From Urinicoccus timonensis (GTDB taxonomy: Bacteria > Bacillota > Clostridia > Tissierellales > Peptoniphilaceae), in assembly GCF_900232945.1 (NCBI RefSeq), contig NZ_OCTU01000001.1, positions 205,205-221,873 of the forward strand: a stretch of DNA of 16,669 nucleotides, in the 5' to 3' direction. A model generated the notes under the pieces. That model did no database searches. It was not told where the DNA came from and saw only the letters and a list, made by a program, of their open reading frames with translations. Positions 1 through 6,746 of the stretch are shown here, in pieces (the stretch's first letter is position 1; each line of letters begins with the position of its first letter). Position numbers and translations under genes: made by a program.

Positions 1-314
1 TCTTGATAAGTTTTCTCCCACCTGTATATTATGGATTCATTTACAAGGTTGAAATGCTCTGCAGTCTCTCTAAGCGAAGTATTCTTGATTTGCCTATATT
101 GTATTACAGATAACTTAAATTCACTAGTGAATTTATTGTTTTTTAACTTTTTAGATAAGTTATCAAATCCTCCTGACTTGTATTTTTCTATCCAGTTTTT
201 CAAAGTTCCATCTGGAATATCATATTTTTTAGCTACCTTTTCACGCCCGCCTGTTTCTCCTGATAAATATTCTAGCACTAGTTTTATTTTAAATTCTTTT
301 GTGTATTTTGGCAT
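1..314 (-). CDS. IS3-family transposase OrfA (helix-turn-helix subunit), 3' end cut by window edge
   Basis: Reading the minus strand from the ATG at 314 gives about 104 codons beginning MPKYTKEFKIKLVLEYLSGE, open to the window edge. The layout is that of IS150-type OrfA: a first helix-turn-helix (about residues 8-50, with KVAKKYDIPDGTLKNWIEKY) followed by a second similar unit (about residues 65-104, with LRETAEHF and IIYRWEKTY). OrfA binds the element's ends, and in this family it is fused to the DDE recombinase OrfB by programmed -1 frameshifting. OrfB would lie beyond the left edge. The ribosome binding site GGAGGGG lies 8 nt before the ATG and is partly buried in a hairpin. An open frame on the plus strand over the same bases is only its shadow. 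I cannot tell whether the full element is intact. Confidence 0.85.
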   Translation of the reverse strand, partial: MPKYTKEFKIKLVLEYLSGETGGREKVAKKYDIPDGTLKNWIEKYKSGGFDNLSKKLKNNKFTSEFKLSVIQYRQIKNTSLRETAEHFNLVNESIIYRWEKTYQ

Positions 315-316
315 AC

Positions 317-353
317 AAAAAACCCCTCCATCCGTATTCCGGATTTTGGGGTT
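317..353 (-). terminator. Terminator-like hairpin at the IS end, overlapping the OrfA ribosome binding site
   Basis: On the plus strand, AACCCC (321-326) pairs with GGGGTT (348-353) and ATCCG (330-334) pairs with CGGAT (340-344), separated by matching 3-nt internal loops. Read on the minus strand, the stem ends in GGGG followed by six T residues, which is the form of an intrinsic terminator. It lies directly downstream of the minus-strand phosphate transporter gene and just upstream of OrfA. It could therefore end the transporter transcript and also shield the transposase from outside transcription, both by termination and by pairing the GGGG of its Shine-Dalgarno sequence. The structure is seen directly; its activity is inferred. 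Confidence 0.6.
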
Positions 354-394
354 CAGATCATTTCCTGGTCTTTTTTTATGAAAATTTTTTAAAC

Positions 395-1993
395 TTACAT
401 TTTTAATTTACCAATATTTCTCAAATAGGCAGAGATTCTTTCAAAAGCAGTGAGGGTTTTTTCATAGACCAAACCACTTTCTGGATTACAAATACCTTCT
501 TTCATCCGGTCTAGGTGGAGTTCTCGATAGGTATCAATATAATTTGAAATACTTAAATCCAATTCTTTAGACTTAGACTGACGAAGGTCTCGGTCTTCTT
601 CCTTGGTGACAAGGTCATAGAAGGAGAGGAGGGACTTGTTTAAAACATCCAGCTCTTCATAGCACTTGTCGGAAAAAGTAAGCTGTCTTTCTTCGTTGAT
701 TTCAGCGAATTCAGCAATATTTTTAATATGGTCGCCAATCCGCTCGATATCTCGAACAATCCGCATATAACCTGTAAAGTAGGATGCAGTTTGGTCATCC
801 ATGGCCTCACTTAAAAGGTCAATAATATACTTGGTAATATGGGAGTTTAAATAGTTGATGACTTCTTCATTGTGGAGAATTTCATTGTGTTTATTTTCAT
901 CATAATAGTAAAAACACTCAATGGCTAGATAGTAGTTCTTTAGTGAAATATCCAGCATCCGGTCAGCTTCTGCCCGGACATCTGTTAAAACCAGGTTGGC
1001 ATCATGGACATTTTTAGGCTTGATGTAGCGAAGGCTCATAGAGTCCATGGGTGCATCCTTCATGGGCAAGAGACGGGTAGCCAAACTGGCCAATTGCTTA
1101 GAAAAAGGAAATAGCAACATGGTGGTAACCACGTTAAACATGGTGTGAAGGTTGGCCAACTGGGCTGCTGGTAGATCCCTAGAAATTGATAAAATGAATT
1201 GTTCAATGGGAAGTACCTGAACCATGAGGATAAAGAGAATGGTCCCAATCAGGTTAAATAAAACGTGGACCATGGCGGTTCTTTTGGCGTTGACACTAGA
1301 CCCCATGGAAGAGAGGAGACTGGTGACACAGGTACCAATATTAAAACCGCAGATGATATAGATGGACCCTGATAGGCCAATTAAATTCTTATTGGCCAGA
1401 GCTTGCAAAATCCCCATGGAAGCACTGGATGATTGGATAAGAGCTGTAACAAGACAGCCAATCAAAACCCCTAGGATGGGGTTGGAAAACTTCAACATGA
1501 GATTAGAAAAAACAGGACTGTCTTGTAGGGGACTCATGGATGATGACATAATCTCCATCCCCATAAACAAGAGACCCAGACCCATAATAACGGAGCCCAA
1601 ACTGGAAATGGTCTTTTTGTTGACAAATTTGTAGACAATAAAACCACCAAAGGCCAGCAAGGGTGCAGAATCAGTGATATTTAAAGCCACCAACTGACCT
1701 GTTACTGTTGTCCCAATATTGGCTCCCATAATAATTCCTACAGACTGACGAATTGTCATAAGACCTGCATTTACAAACCCTACGGTCATAACGGTTGTGG
1801 CAGAAGAACTTTGTATAATAGCTGTTACAACAATACCTACCAGTAAACCCTTAGACGTAGAGGATGTTAATTTTTCTATAATGGAATGGAGCTTGTTACC
1901 GGCTGTAGTTTCCAAGCCTTCGCTCATTAAATCCATCCCATATAGAAATAAGGCCAAACCACCTAACATGGCAAAAACCGTATAAATGGACAT
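395..1993 (-). CDS. Na+/phosphate cotransporter family protein with C-terminal PhoU-like domain
   Basis: This 532-residue membrane protein belongs to the Na/Pi cotransporter II family (YjbB/NptA type), which moves inorganic phosphate across the cytoplasmic membrane. The two inverted-repeat halves each carry the family signature: QSSSAT at residues 61-66 and QSSSAS at 187-192. Each is followed by a glycine/asparagine segment (GANIGTT near 90-96, GFNIGTC near 216-222). Hydrophobic segments fill residues 1-300. From about 340 onward the protein is soluble, charged and helical, as expected for the PhoU-like domain thought to regulate this family. Length is normal. The ATG at 1993 follows AGGGGGG with a 4-nt gap. 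It is transcribed alone, divergently from the operon that starts at 2147, from the promoter at 2020-2048. Direction of phosphate transport (uptake or export) cannot be told from sequence. Confidence 0.93.
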   Translation of the reverse strand: MSIYTVFAMLGGLALFLYGMDLMSEGLETTAGNKLHSIIEKLTSSTSKGLLVGIVVTAIIQSSSATTVMTVGFVNAGLMTIRQSVGIIMGANIGTTVTGQLVALNITDSAPLLAFGGFIVYKFVNKKTISSLGSVIMGLGLLFMGMEIMSSSMSPLQDSPVFSNLMLKFSNPILGVLIGCLVTALIQSSSASMGILQALANKNLIGLSGSIYIICGFNIGTCVTSLLSSMGSSVNAKRTAMVHVLFNLIGTILFILMVQVLPIEQFILSISRDLPAAQLANLHTMFNVVTTMLLFPFSKQLASLATRLLPMKDAPMDSMSLRYIKPKNVHDANLVLTDVRAEADRMLDISLKNYYLAIECFYYYDENKHNEILHNEEVINYLNSHITKYIIDLLSEAMDDQTASYFTGYMRIVRDIERIGDHIKNIAEFAEINEERQLTFSDKCYEELDVLNKSLLSFYDLVTKEEDRDLRQSKSKELDLSISNYIDTYRELHLDRMKEGICNPESGLVYEKTLTAFERISAYLRNIGKLKM

Positions 1994-2019
1994 AATTCCC
2001 CCCTAAGTATTCTCTTTTA

Positions 2020-2048
2020 ATCATAACCCATCTAGACAATGATTTCAA
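2020..2048 (-). promoter_or_regulatory. Sigma-A promoter for the phosphate transporter gene
   Basis: On the minus strand, TTGAAA (2043-2048) and TATGAT (2020-2025) are separated by exactly 17 bp, a near-consensus housekeeping promoter. The predicted start gives a short leader of about 20 nt before the ATG at 1993. No operator-like palindrome is evident around it, and no Pho box could be recognised. Confidence 0.7.
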
Positions 2049-2122
2049 AGGAATATTAAAGAAAATTAAATATTTTATTAACTTTTAGCCAAGAAGATTT
2101 CACCAAGAACTAGGCCTAAACA

Positions 2123-2131
2123 TGGTATAAT
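2123..2131 (+). promoter_or_regulatory. Extended -10 promoter for the DUF896-to-flavoprotein operon
   Basis: TGGTATAAT at 2123-2131 is a perfect extended -10 element (TGN plus consensus TATAAT). No good -35 lies 16-18 bp upstream, which is typical of extended -10 promoters. Transcription would begin near 2138, almost on top of the Shine-Dalgarno sequence of the first gene, so the predicted leader is only about 9 nt. Confidence 0.6.
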
Positions 2132-2146
2132 GGAAAAGAGGTGACT

Positions 2147-2359
2147 ATGAAAACTTTAGATCGAATTAATGCCTTGGCTCGCCTGGAAAAAACCAGGGAG
2201 CTTACAGCAGAAGAAAAAGAAGAGCAAGCAAGATTGAGAAAAGAATACCTGGAGGACTTTAGAAAAAGCTTTCGCTCCACCCTGTTAAATACCAAGGTTG
2301 TGGACGAAACAGGCCAAGATGTTACTCCTGAAAAATTAAAAAGGGAAAAGGAAAAGTAA
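2147..2359 (+). CDS. DUF896 (UPF0291, YnzC-like) small cytoplasmic protein
   Basis: This 70-residue, highly charged protein matches the DUF896 pattern: an N-terminal helical hairpin (KTLDRINALARLEKTRELT, then EEKEEQARLRKEYLEDFR) and the family's conserved tail (FRSTLLNTKVVDETGQDVTP). The B. subtilis member YnzC folds as a two-helix hairpin and is linked to the SOS regulon; no biochemical function is established. I chose the ATG at 2147 rather than the GTG at 2141, because AGAGG (2137-2141) is 5 nt before the ATG and overlaps the GTG. It heads a six-gene plus-strand operon and is 2 bp from the next gene. No SOS box was recognised upstream. Confidence 0.88.
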   Translation: MKTLDRINALARLEKTRELTAEEKEEQARLRKEYLEDFRKSFRSTLLNTKVVDETGQDVTPEKLKREKEK

Positions 2360-2361
2360 AG

Positions 2362-3516
2362 ATGATTCAATGGGTGTTAAAAAAGGGCCATTTTGGGAGA
2401 AAAGAGGAGAATCGCACAAAAATATCCCTTTTGGCCGGCCTGGTGGGCCTGGTGTCCAATGGTTTGTTGACCATTGTCAAATTGGTCATTGGACTTATTT
2501 CAGGCTCGGTATCTGTCTTGGCAGATGCCATGAACAACTTAATGGACTCAACTTCTTCCATTATTACCATAGCTGGGACTCATTTTGCAGATAAACCCCC
2601 GGATGAAGACCACCCTCAAGGACATGGTCGAGTTGAGTATGTAACAGGCTTAATTATTTCCTGTTTTGTTATTGTGGTGGGCTTGCAATTTTCTAAAACC
2701 AGTATTGAGAGGATTATCAATCCAGAAAAAACCCACTTTACTCTTTTGGGCTTTATCCTCCTGGTCTTGTCCATTGGGGTAAAACTTTGGCAGGCCCATT
2801 TTAATAAAAAGGTTGGAGAAGCCATTGACTCCACCCCTTTAAAGGCCACAGCGGCAGACTCTTTGGGAGATTGCTTTGTGACCGGGGTGGTCTTGGTTTC
2901 CATGATCCTAGATGCCTTAACGGACCTAGCAATTGATGGACTCGTGGGTTTAGTGGTTTCTATTTTAATCATAAAAAGTGGTTGGGAGCTTATTTCAGAA
3001 ACCATGAGCATCTTAATTGGTCAAGGCCCCAGTCGGGAAACCTACCAGGAACTTAGGCAAAGGATGATGACCTACGACCATGTTCAAGGGGTCCACGATA
3101 TTATCTTTAACAGCTTTGGACCAGAAAAAACCATTGTGGTTTTAGATGCGGAATTTCCAAGTACCATGTCCTTGTTAGAAGTCCATAAAATTGTAGACCG
3201 GGCTGAGCGAGAAATTTCTGCAGCCATGGACATCCACCTTATTATCCATGTAGACCCTGTAGGGGGATTAAGTCCTTTTGAAGAAAAAATGATAGCTGTA
3301 GTTGATGACTTTGTCCAAGAAAAAGACGGAGTTGACAGCTACCATGACTTCACCCTGGATAGTGGGGAAAAAACCATCTACCTGGACTTAGCGGTTTCTG
3401 GAGGTCACTATCCCAACCAGGAATCTAGAGATAGGGTCCAGAAGGACTTGGTTGAAAGATTAGAGGAAAATTATCCAGGCTACAGGGCCTTGGTAAATAT
3501 TGATTTAAAATACTAG
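2362..3516 (+). CDS. Cation diffusion facilitator (CDF) family metal exporter
   Basis: This 384-residue protein should export a divalent metal in exchange for protons across the cytoplasmic membrane. It shows the CDF plan: a short cytoplasmic N-terminus, six hydrophobic segments within about residues 22-210, and a soluble C-terminal domain (about 215-384) for metal sensing and dimerisation. The transport-site residues visible are D55-x3-N59 in the second membrane segment (LADAMNNLMD) and D166-x3-D170 in the fifth (DSLGD). There is no histidine at the position used in zinc-transporting members (HxxxD), so manganese, iron or another metal seems more likely than zinc; that is inference. The conserved HPxGHGR motif lies at residues 84-90. 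The start is the ATG at 2362, 2 bp after the DUF896 stop, with AAGGAAAAG upstream. It is followed 9 bp later by the TrkA-like gene. Confidence 0.9.
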   Translation: MIQWVLKKGHFGRKEENRTKISLLAGLVGLVSNGLLTIVKLVIGLISGSVSVLADAMNNLMDSTSSIITIAGTHFADKPPDEDHPQGHGRVEYVTGLIISCFVIVVGLQFSKTSIERIINPEKTHFTLLGFILLVLSIGVKLWQAHFNKKVGEAIDSTPLKATAADSLGDCFVTGVVLVSMILDALTDLAIDGLVGLVVSILIIKSGWELISETMSILIGQGPSRETYQELRQRMMTYDHVQGVHDIIFNSFGPEKTIVVLDAEFPSTMSLLEVHKIVDRAEREISAAMDIHLIIHVDPVGGLSPFEEKMIAVVDDFVQEKDGVDSYHDFTLDSGEKTIYLDLAVSGGHYPNQESRDRVQKDLVERLEENYPGYRALVNIDLKY

Positions 3517-3525
3517 GTGGTTAGA

Positions 3526-4881
3526 ATGAAATTTTGTGTAATTGGAGACAACCTTATTGCCTTGGACTTGGTGGAACGCCTTTTAACCCAAGAAATTGAA
3601 GTTTACTGGCTCTGCAAAAGCAAGTCCTGGGATTATCCAAAAAATAAAAACTTAAGAGTAGAAGAATTTTCCTATCAAAATTTAGACCATTTTGGAGACA
3701 TGGACTATACCCTGATTTTGGGAGACAATGATGAAGAAAACATCCTCCAGGCTTATTTTTGCAAAAAGCAAATGGATACTTATACCATTGTCCTGGTTCA
3801 AAACCACAGTTTAACCAAGACCAACATCTCAGAGACCTTTGATTTTGTAGATGAATACCTCTATCCTTCGGAAAATATGGCAGACTATATCATCCACTTT
3901 TCCATAGAAGACCAGGGACTGCCTCGGAGGAAGTACCTCCATCCCCACTTAAATATTTGGGCCTATACCCTGGAAGACCGCCATCCCAAGATAGGACAAA
4001 AGGTCAAGGACCTCTTTTTAGATGGGACCTTAATTGTGGCCATCTACCGGAAGGGAGACTTTTTAATTCCCCAGGGAGAAACAGTCCTGAGAAAGGGAGA
4101 TCGGCTCTTTTTACTGGGTAACGGATCCCTGGAGGCCTTCCGTCGCCAAGACGCCCTGGACCAAGATAATTCCAATGGCAAGGTCTTTTGGCTTTTAGGA
4201 GACTCCATCTATGTCAAGGAACTAGCCCTTTGCCTGGAAGATGAAGGCTATGAATGCATTGTTACCATTCCCCAGGACCAATCCCTCAAGGCTTGGCGTA
4301 GGGCCCTTCCCAATGCCTTGGTTAACCAGGCTAAACTCACCAGCCTGGAAACCTTCAACCAAATGGATACAAGGAAAGTTCTAGGGGTCATTTGTGCCAG
4401 CCAAGATGACAATGAAAATGTGGTTATGAGTCTTTTAGCCCGGGAGGTGGGCCTTTTAAAGACGATTTGCCTTTTAAACTACAAGGACTATGCCAAGGCT
4501 ACAGAAAAGGTAGTCCATGGAGTTCAAATGATTCCAAGAATTGCCATTGCCAGCCAGGTGTTCAGCATGGTCCACCTGCCGGGGAAAATCCACATTACCC
4601 CCCTGCCAGGAGGAACTTGTGAACTCTTGGAATTGGAACTTTTAAAGGACGCCCCCATTATCGACAAGGCCCTAAAGGACATGGTCCTTCCCGATGGGGT
4701 TATTATAGGGGCCGTCTTAAGGTATAAGCAATTGATTATTCCCAGTGGGCAGTTGACCTTTAAAAGGGACGACCGCCTGATTATTCTCGAAAAAACCAGC
4801 CTTCGAGAAGACCTCCTAAATAGGATTTACCGAAAAGACCAACAGTCTATGCTGAAGAAATGGATTGGAGGAAGTCGATGA
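3526..4881 (+). CDS. TrkA-like protein: two RCK-N/RCK-C repeats with degenerate nucleotide-binding loops
   Basis: The 451-residue sequence has the duplicated arrangement of TrkA, the cytoplasmic regulator of Trk/Ktr potassium channels: Rossmann-like RCK-N (about 1-125), RCK-C (about 140-205), second RCK-N (about 218-340), second RCK-C (about 355-425). The RCK-C units are clear (IGQKVKDL with LRKGDRLFLLG; later TFKRDDRLIILE). Neither Rossmann repeat keeps the GxGxxG nucleotide loop: the first reads CVIGDNLIALDL, the second WLLGDSIYVKELA, each with one of three glycines. It may therefore bind its regulator differently or not at all. No TrkH/KtrB membrane partner is in the window. I chose the ATG at 3526 over the GTG at 3517, because AGGTGG (3515-3520) is 5 nt before the ATG and overlaps the preceding stop codon. 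The stop overlaps the ung start by 4 nt (ATGA). Confidence 0.78.
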   Translation: MKFCVIGDNLIALDLVERLLTQEIEVYWLCKSKSWDYPKNKNLRVEEFSYQNLDHFGDMDYTLILGDNDEENILQAYFCKKQMDTYTIVLVQNHSLTKTNISETFDFVDEYLYPSENMADYIIHFSIEDQGLPRRKYLHPHLNIWAYTLEDRHPKIGQKVKDLFLDGTLIVAIYRKGDFLIPQGETVLRKGDRLFLLGNGSLEAFRRQDALDQDNSNGKVFWLLGDSIYVKELALCLEDEGYECIVTIPQDQSLKAWRRALPNALVNQAKLTSLETFNQMDTRKVLGVICASQDDNENVVMSLLAREVGLLKTICLLNYKDYAKATEKVVHGVQMIPRIAIASQVFSMVHLPGKIHITPLPGGTCELLELELLKDAPIIDKALKDMVLPDGVIIGAVLRYKQLIIPSGQLTFKRDDRLIILEKTSLREDLLNRIYRKDQQSMLKKWIGGSR

Positions 4882-5552
4882 AAGAAATTTTCCACAACGA
4901 TTGGCAGGATCTTTTAGGTCCGGAAATGGAAAAGCCCTACTACCAGGAATTGCGTAGGCTCCTATTGGAAGAATACCAAAATTATCCCATCTATCCGGCA
5001 ATGGAGGATATTTTCAATGCCCTGCAAACCACCAGCTATCAAGATGTAAAGGTGGTAATTCTGGGTCAAGACCCCTACCACGGCAAGGGGCAAGCCCATG
5101 GTATGGCCTTTAGCGTCCAAAAGGGGGTTCCCATTCCCCCAAGCCTACAAAATATCTACAAGGAGTTAGAGTCTGATCTGGGTATCCCCATGGCCCATAC
5201 CGGCTATCTCATGTCTTGGGCCCAGCAGGGAGTCCTACTTTTAAACACTACCTTGACTGTCCGCCAGGGAAGTCCCACCAGCCACAAGGACATTGGCTGG
5301 GAAATTTTTACCGACGCCATCTTGTCTCTTTTAAATAAAAAAGACCAAGCCCTGGTCTACATCTTGTGGGGAGCCCATGCCCGGAGCAAGAAAAAACTCC
5401 TAAATAATCCCAAACACTTGATTTTGGAAGCCCCTCACCCATCTCCCCTGTCGGCCTACCGTGGATTTTTCGGGTCCAAACCCTTTTCTAAAAGCAATGA
5501 ATTTTTAGAAGCCAACCAGCTAAGCCCCATTGATTGGGCCATTAAGGAGTGA
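4878..5552 (+). CDS. ung: Uracil-DNA glycosylase (family 1)
   Basis: This 224-residue enzyme removes uracil from DNA as the first step of base-excision repair. The catalytic water-activating motif GQDPYH is at residues 63-68 (Asp65). The HPSPLS motif, with the second catalytic histidine, is at 187-192. The uracil-specificity segment AFSV and the LLLNTTLTV strand are also in place. Length matches the family. The start is the ATG at 4878, which overlaps the upstream stop codon as ATGA, behind GGAGG at 4866-4871; the upstream in-frame ATG at 4860 has no such site. Overlap with the TrkA-like gene implies translational coupling. Confidence 0.96.
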   Translation: MKEIFHNDWQDLLGPEMEKPYYQELRRLLLEEYQNYPIYPAMEDIFNALQTTSYQDVKVVILGQDPYHGKGQAHGMAFSVQKGVPIPPSLQNIYKELESDLGIPMAHTGYLMSWAQQGVLLLNTTLTVRQGSPTSHKDIGWEIFTDAILSLLNKKDQALVYILWGAHARSKKKLLNNPKHLILEAPHPSPLSAYRGFFGSKPFSKSNEFLEANQLSPIDWAIKE

Positions 5553-5556
5553 AGTC

Positions 5557-6258
5557 ATGTTACCAGTTCATGTTCAAATGGAAAAAATCAATATAGCCGG
5601 GCGGCCAGTAATCCACCTATATGCAGACTCATCCCCTCATGGGAGCATGGTCTACTACCATGGCTGGGGGTCCAGTGCAGAATCCTCTATCTTTAGAGGG
5701 GGAATTTTTGCTAGCTATGGTTTTGACACCTACTTGCCAGATGCCCCCTACCATGGACAAAGGCAGAGTCCGGACCTGGATATTGGAGAGGACATCCCCT
5801 GGAGAACCCTGATGGACCTGGTCCAAAGAAACAATGATGAATTTCAAGACATCCAAGACTATCTAAAGACAGGCAAAATCTATCTTTCTGGCCACTCCAT
5901 GGGGGCCCTTACTGTGGGTATGATTTTAAAAAATTATCCCGTCCAAGGAGGCCTGGCCATTAATGGAGCCTTTGACTTTGTAGCCTTGGGCCAACATTAT
6001 GGTCTCAAGCCCCAGGACCTAGAGGGGATTGACCTACCCATGGAGGACCTGGCATCCTACCAAGGCAAGGTCCTTTATATGGCCAATGGAGGTCAGGACC
6101 AGAGCATTCCGGCCCAAATCCAGGAATCTTTTTACCAAGCCCTGGTTGGGTCCGGAGTTAGAAGCTGCCATTTTAGCCTATTTGAAGATGTAGGCCATGT
6201 GGTGACTACCAATATGTTAGACGAGGGTCTAACCTATCTTTTAAGAGGAGACAAGTAA
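5557..6258 (+). CDS. YitV-like alpha/beta hydrolase (esterase/peptidase fold)
   Basis: This is a 233-residue cytoplasmic hydrolase of unknown natural substrate. The alpha/beta-hydrolase landmarks are in order: oxyanion-region HGWG at residues 35-38, the PDAPYHGQR segment at 61-69, the nucleophile elbow GHSMG at 112-116 (Ser114), the acid Asp181 in GGQDQSIP, and the catalytic His214 in DVGHV. The PDxPYHG segment resembles the YitV family of Bacillus. There is no signal peptide. The ATG at 5557 is chosen over an in-frame ATG at 5530 because AAGGAG (5544-5549) lies 7 nt upstream. It follows ung by 4 bp and the flavoprotein gene begins 11 bp later. Confidence 0.85.
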   Translation: MLPVHVQMEKINIAGRPVIHLYADSSPHGSMVYYHGWGSSAESSIFRGGIFASYGFDTYLPDAPYHGQRQSPDLDIGEDIPWRTLMDLVQRNNDEFQDIQDYLKTGKIYLSGHSMGALTVGMILKNYPVQGGLAINGAFDFVALGQHYGLKPQDLEGIDLPMEDLASYQGKVLYMANGGQDQSIPAQIQESFYQALVGSGVRSCHFSLFEDVGHVVTTNMLDEGLTYLLRGDK

Positions 6259-6269
6259 AGGAGGGCAAA

Positions 6270-6746
6270 ATGATTCCTATGCGGAGAAAAGATAAGAGTC
6301 AAAGTCAAGAATGGTGCCAAGAACGATTAAAAAAAGCCCCTTACGGGGTTTTATCCATCCTGGATAGCCAGGCTAGGCCCTATGGGATCCCTCTCAATTA
6401 CTACTACCAAGAAGGTAAAATCTACTTCCATGGAGCCCAAGAAGGAGAAAAGGTCCGGGCCATAGGTGCCGGGACCCAGGCATCCTTTAGCCTGGTCTAC
6501 AGGCAAGAAGTGGTTCCGGACAAGTTTTCATCCAACTATGAATCGGTAATTTGCTTTGGCCAAGTCAAAATCTTGGAAGATCCTCGGGAAAAGAGACAAG
6601 CCCTAGAGGGTCTGATTAAAAAATACTCCAAAGACTATGAAAAAGAAGGCCTGGACTATATTGACCGAGCCTTGGCCCATACCCAGGTTTTTGTCATGAC
6701 CCTTGAAGAGACCAGTGGAAAGAAAAATCAAGAGGAAACTTCTTGA
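6270..6746 (+). CDS. Pyridoxamine 5'-phosphate oxidase-fold flavoprotein, Nim-like
   Basis: The 158 residues match the split-barrel FMN-binding family that includes NimA-type nitroimidazole reductases. Supporting segments are GVLSILDSQARPYGIPLNYYY (residues 26-46), IYFHGAQEGEKVRAI (51-65, with His54 at the position of a conserved active-site histidine) and NYESVICFGQVKIL (89-102). Nim-like proteins reduce nitro groups or act as general flavin or haem-binding reductases; the true substrate is unknown and resistance should not be assumed. AAAGGAGG (6257-6264) overlaps the upstream stop codon and sits 5 nt before the ATG at 6270, which favours it over the ATG at 6279. It is the last gene of the operon, and its 3' end overlaps the convergent peptidase gene by 19 nt. 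Confidence 0.84.
   Translation: MIPMRRKDKSQSQEWCQERLKKAPYGVLSILDSQARPYGIPLNYYYQEGKIYFHGAQEGEKVRAIGAGTQASFSLVYRQEVVPDKFSSNYESVICFGQVKILEDPREKRQALEGLIKKYSKDYEKEGLDYIDRALAHTQVFVMTLEETSGKKNQEETS
6329..6352 (-). terminator. Possible minus-strand terminator inside the flavoprotein gene
   Basis: Read on the minus strand, CCCC (6345-6348), loop GTAA (6341-6344), GGGG (6337-6340), one C, then seven T residues (6329-6335). The RNA loop GUAA is a stable GNRA tetraloop closed by C-G. The stem has only four GC pairs, plus weaker A-U pairs outside. It would end the minus-strand peptidase transcript about 375 nt past its stop codon, after running antisense to the flavoprotein mRNA. Confidence 0.45.

Larger units (their letters stand above)
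1..355 (-). mobile_element. Left end of an IS3/IS150-type insertion sequence (partial)
   Basis: This stretch carries the start of a minus-strand OrfA gene and, upstream of it, a terminal sequence reading TGAACCCCAAAATCC on the minus strand from about position 355. An AC-rich end of this kind is common at IS3-family termini. The region is clearly more AT-rich than the neighbouring chromosome. The exact outer boundary cannot be fixed because the other end and the target-site duplication lie outside the window; it could extend to about 362-370. The insertion sits about 40 bp past the stop codon of the phosphate transporter and does not disrupt it. Confidence 0.72.

Noticed and set aside
31..381. 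A 116-codon open frame on the plus strand at the left edge
   Set aside because: It is the antisense of the IS OrfA gene, whose minus-strand translation has clear helix-turn-helix features. The plus-strand frame has no ribosome binding site or recognisable family.
5127..5145. GGGGG/CCCCC inverted repeat within ung as a terminator
   Set aside because: No T-run follows on either strand, and it lies mid-gene with no transcript expected to end there.
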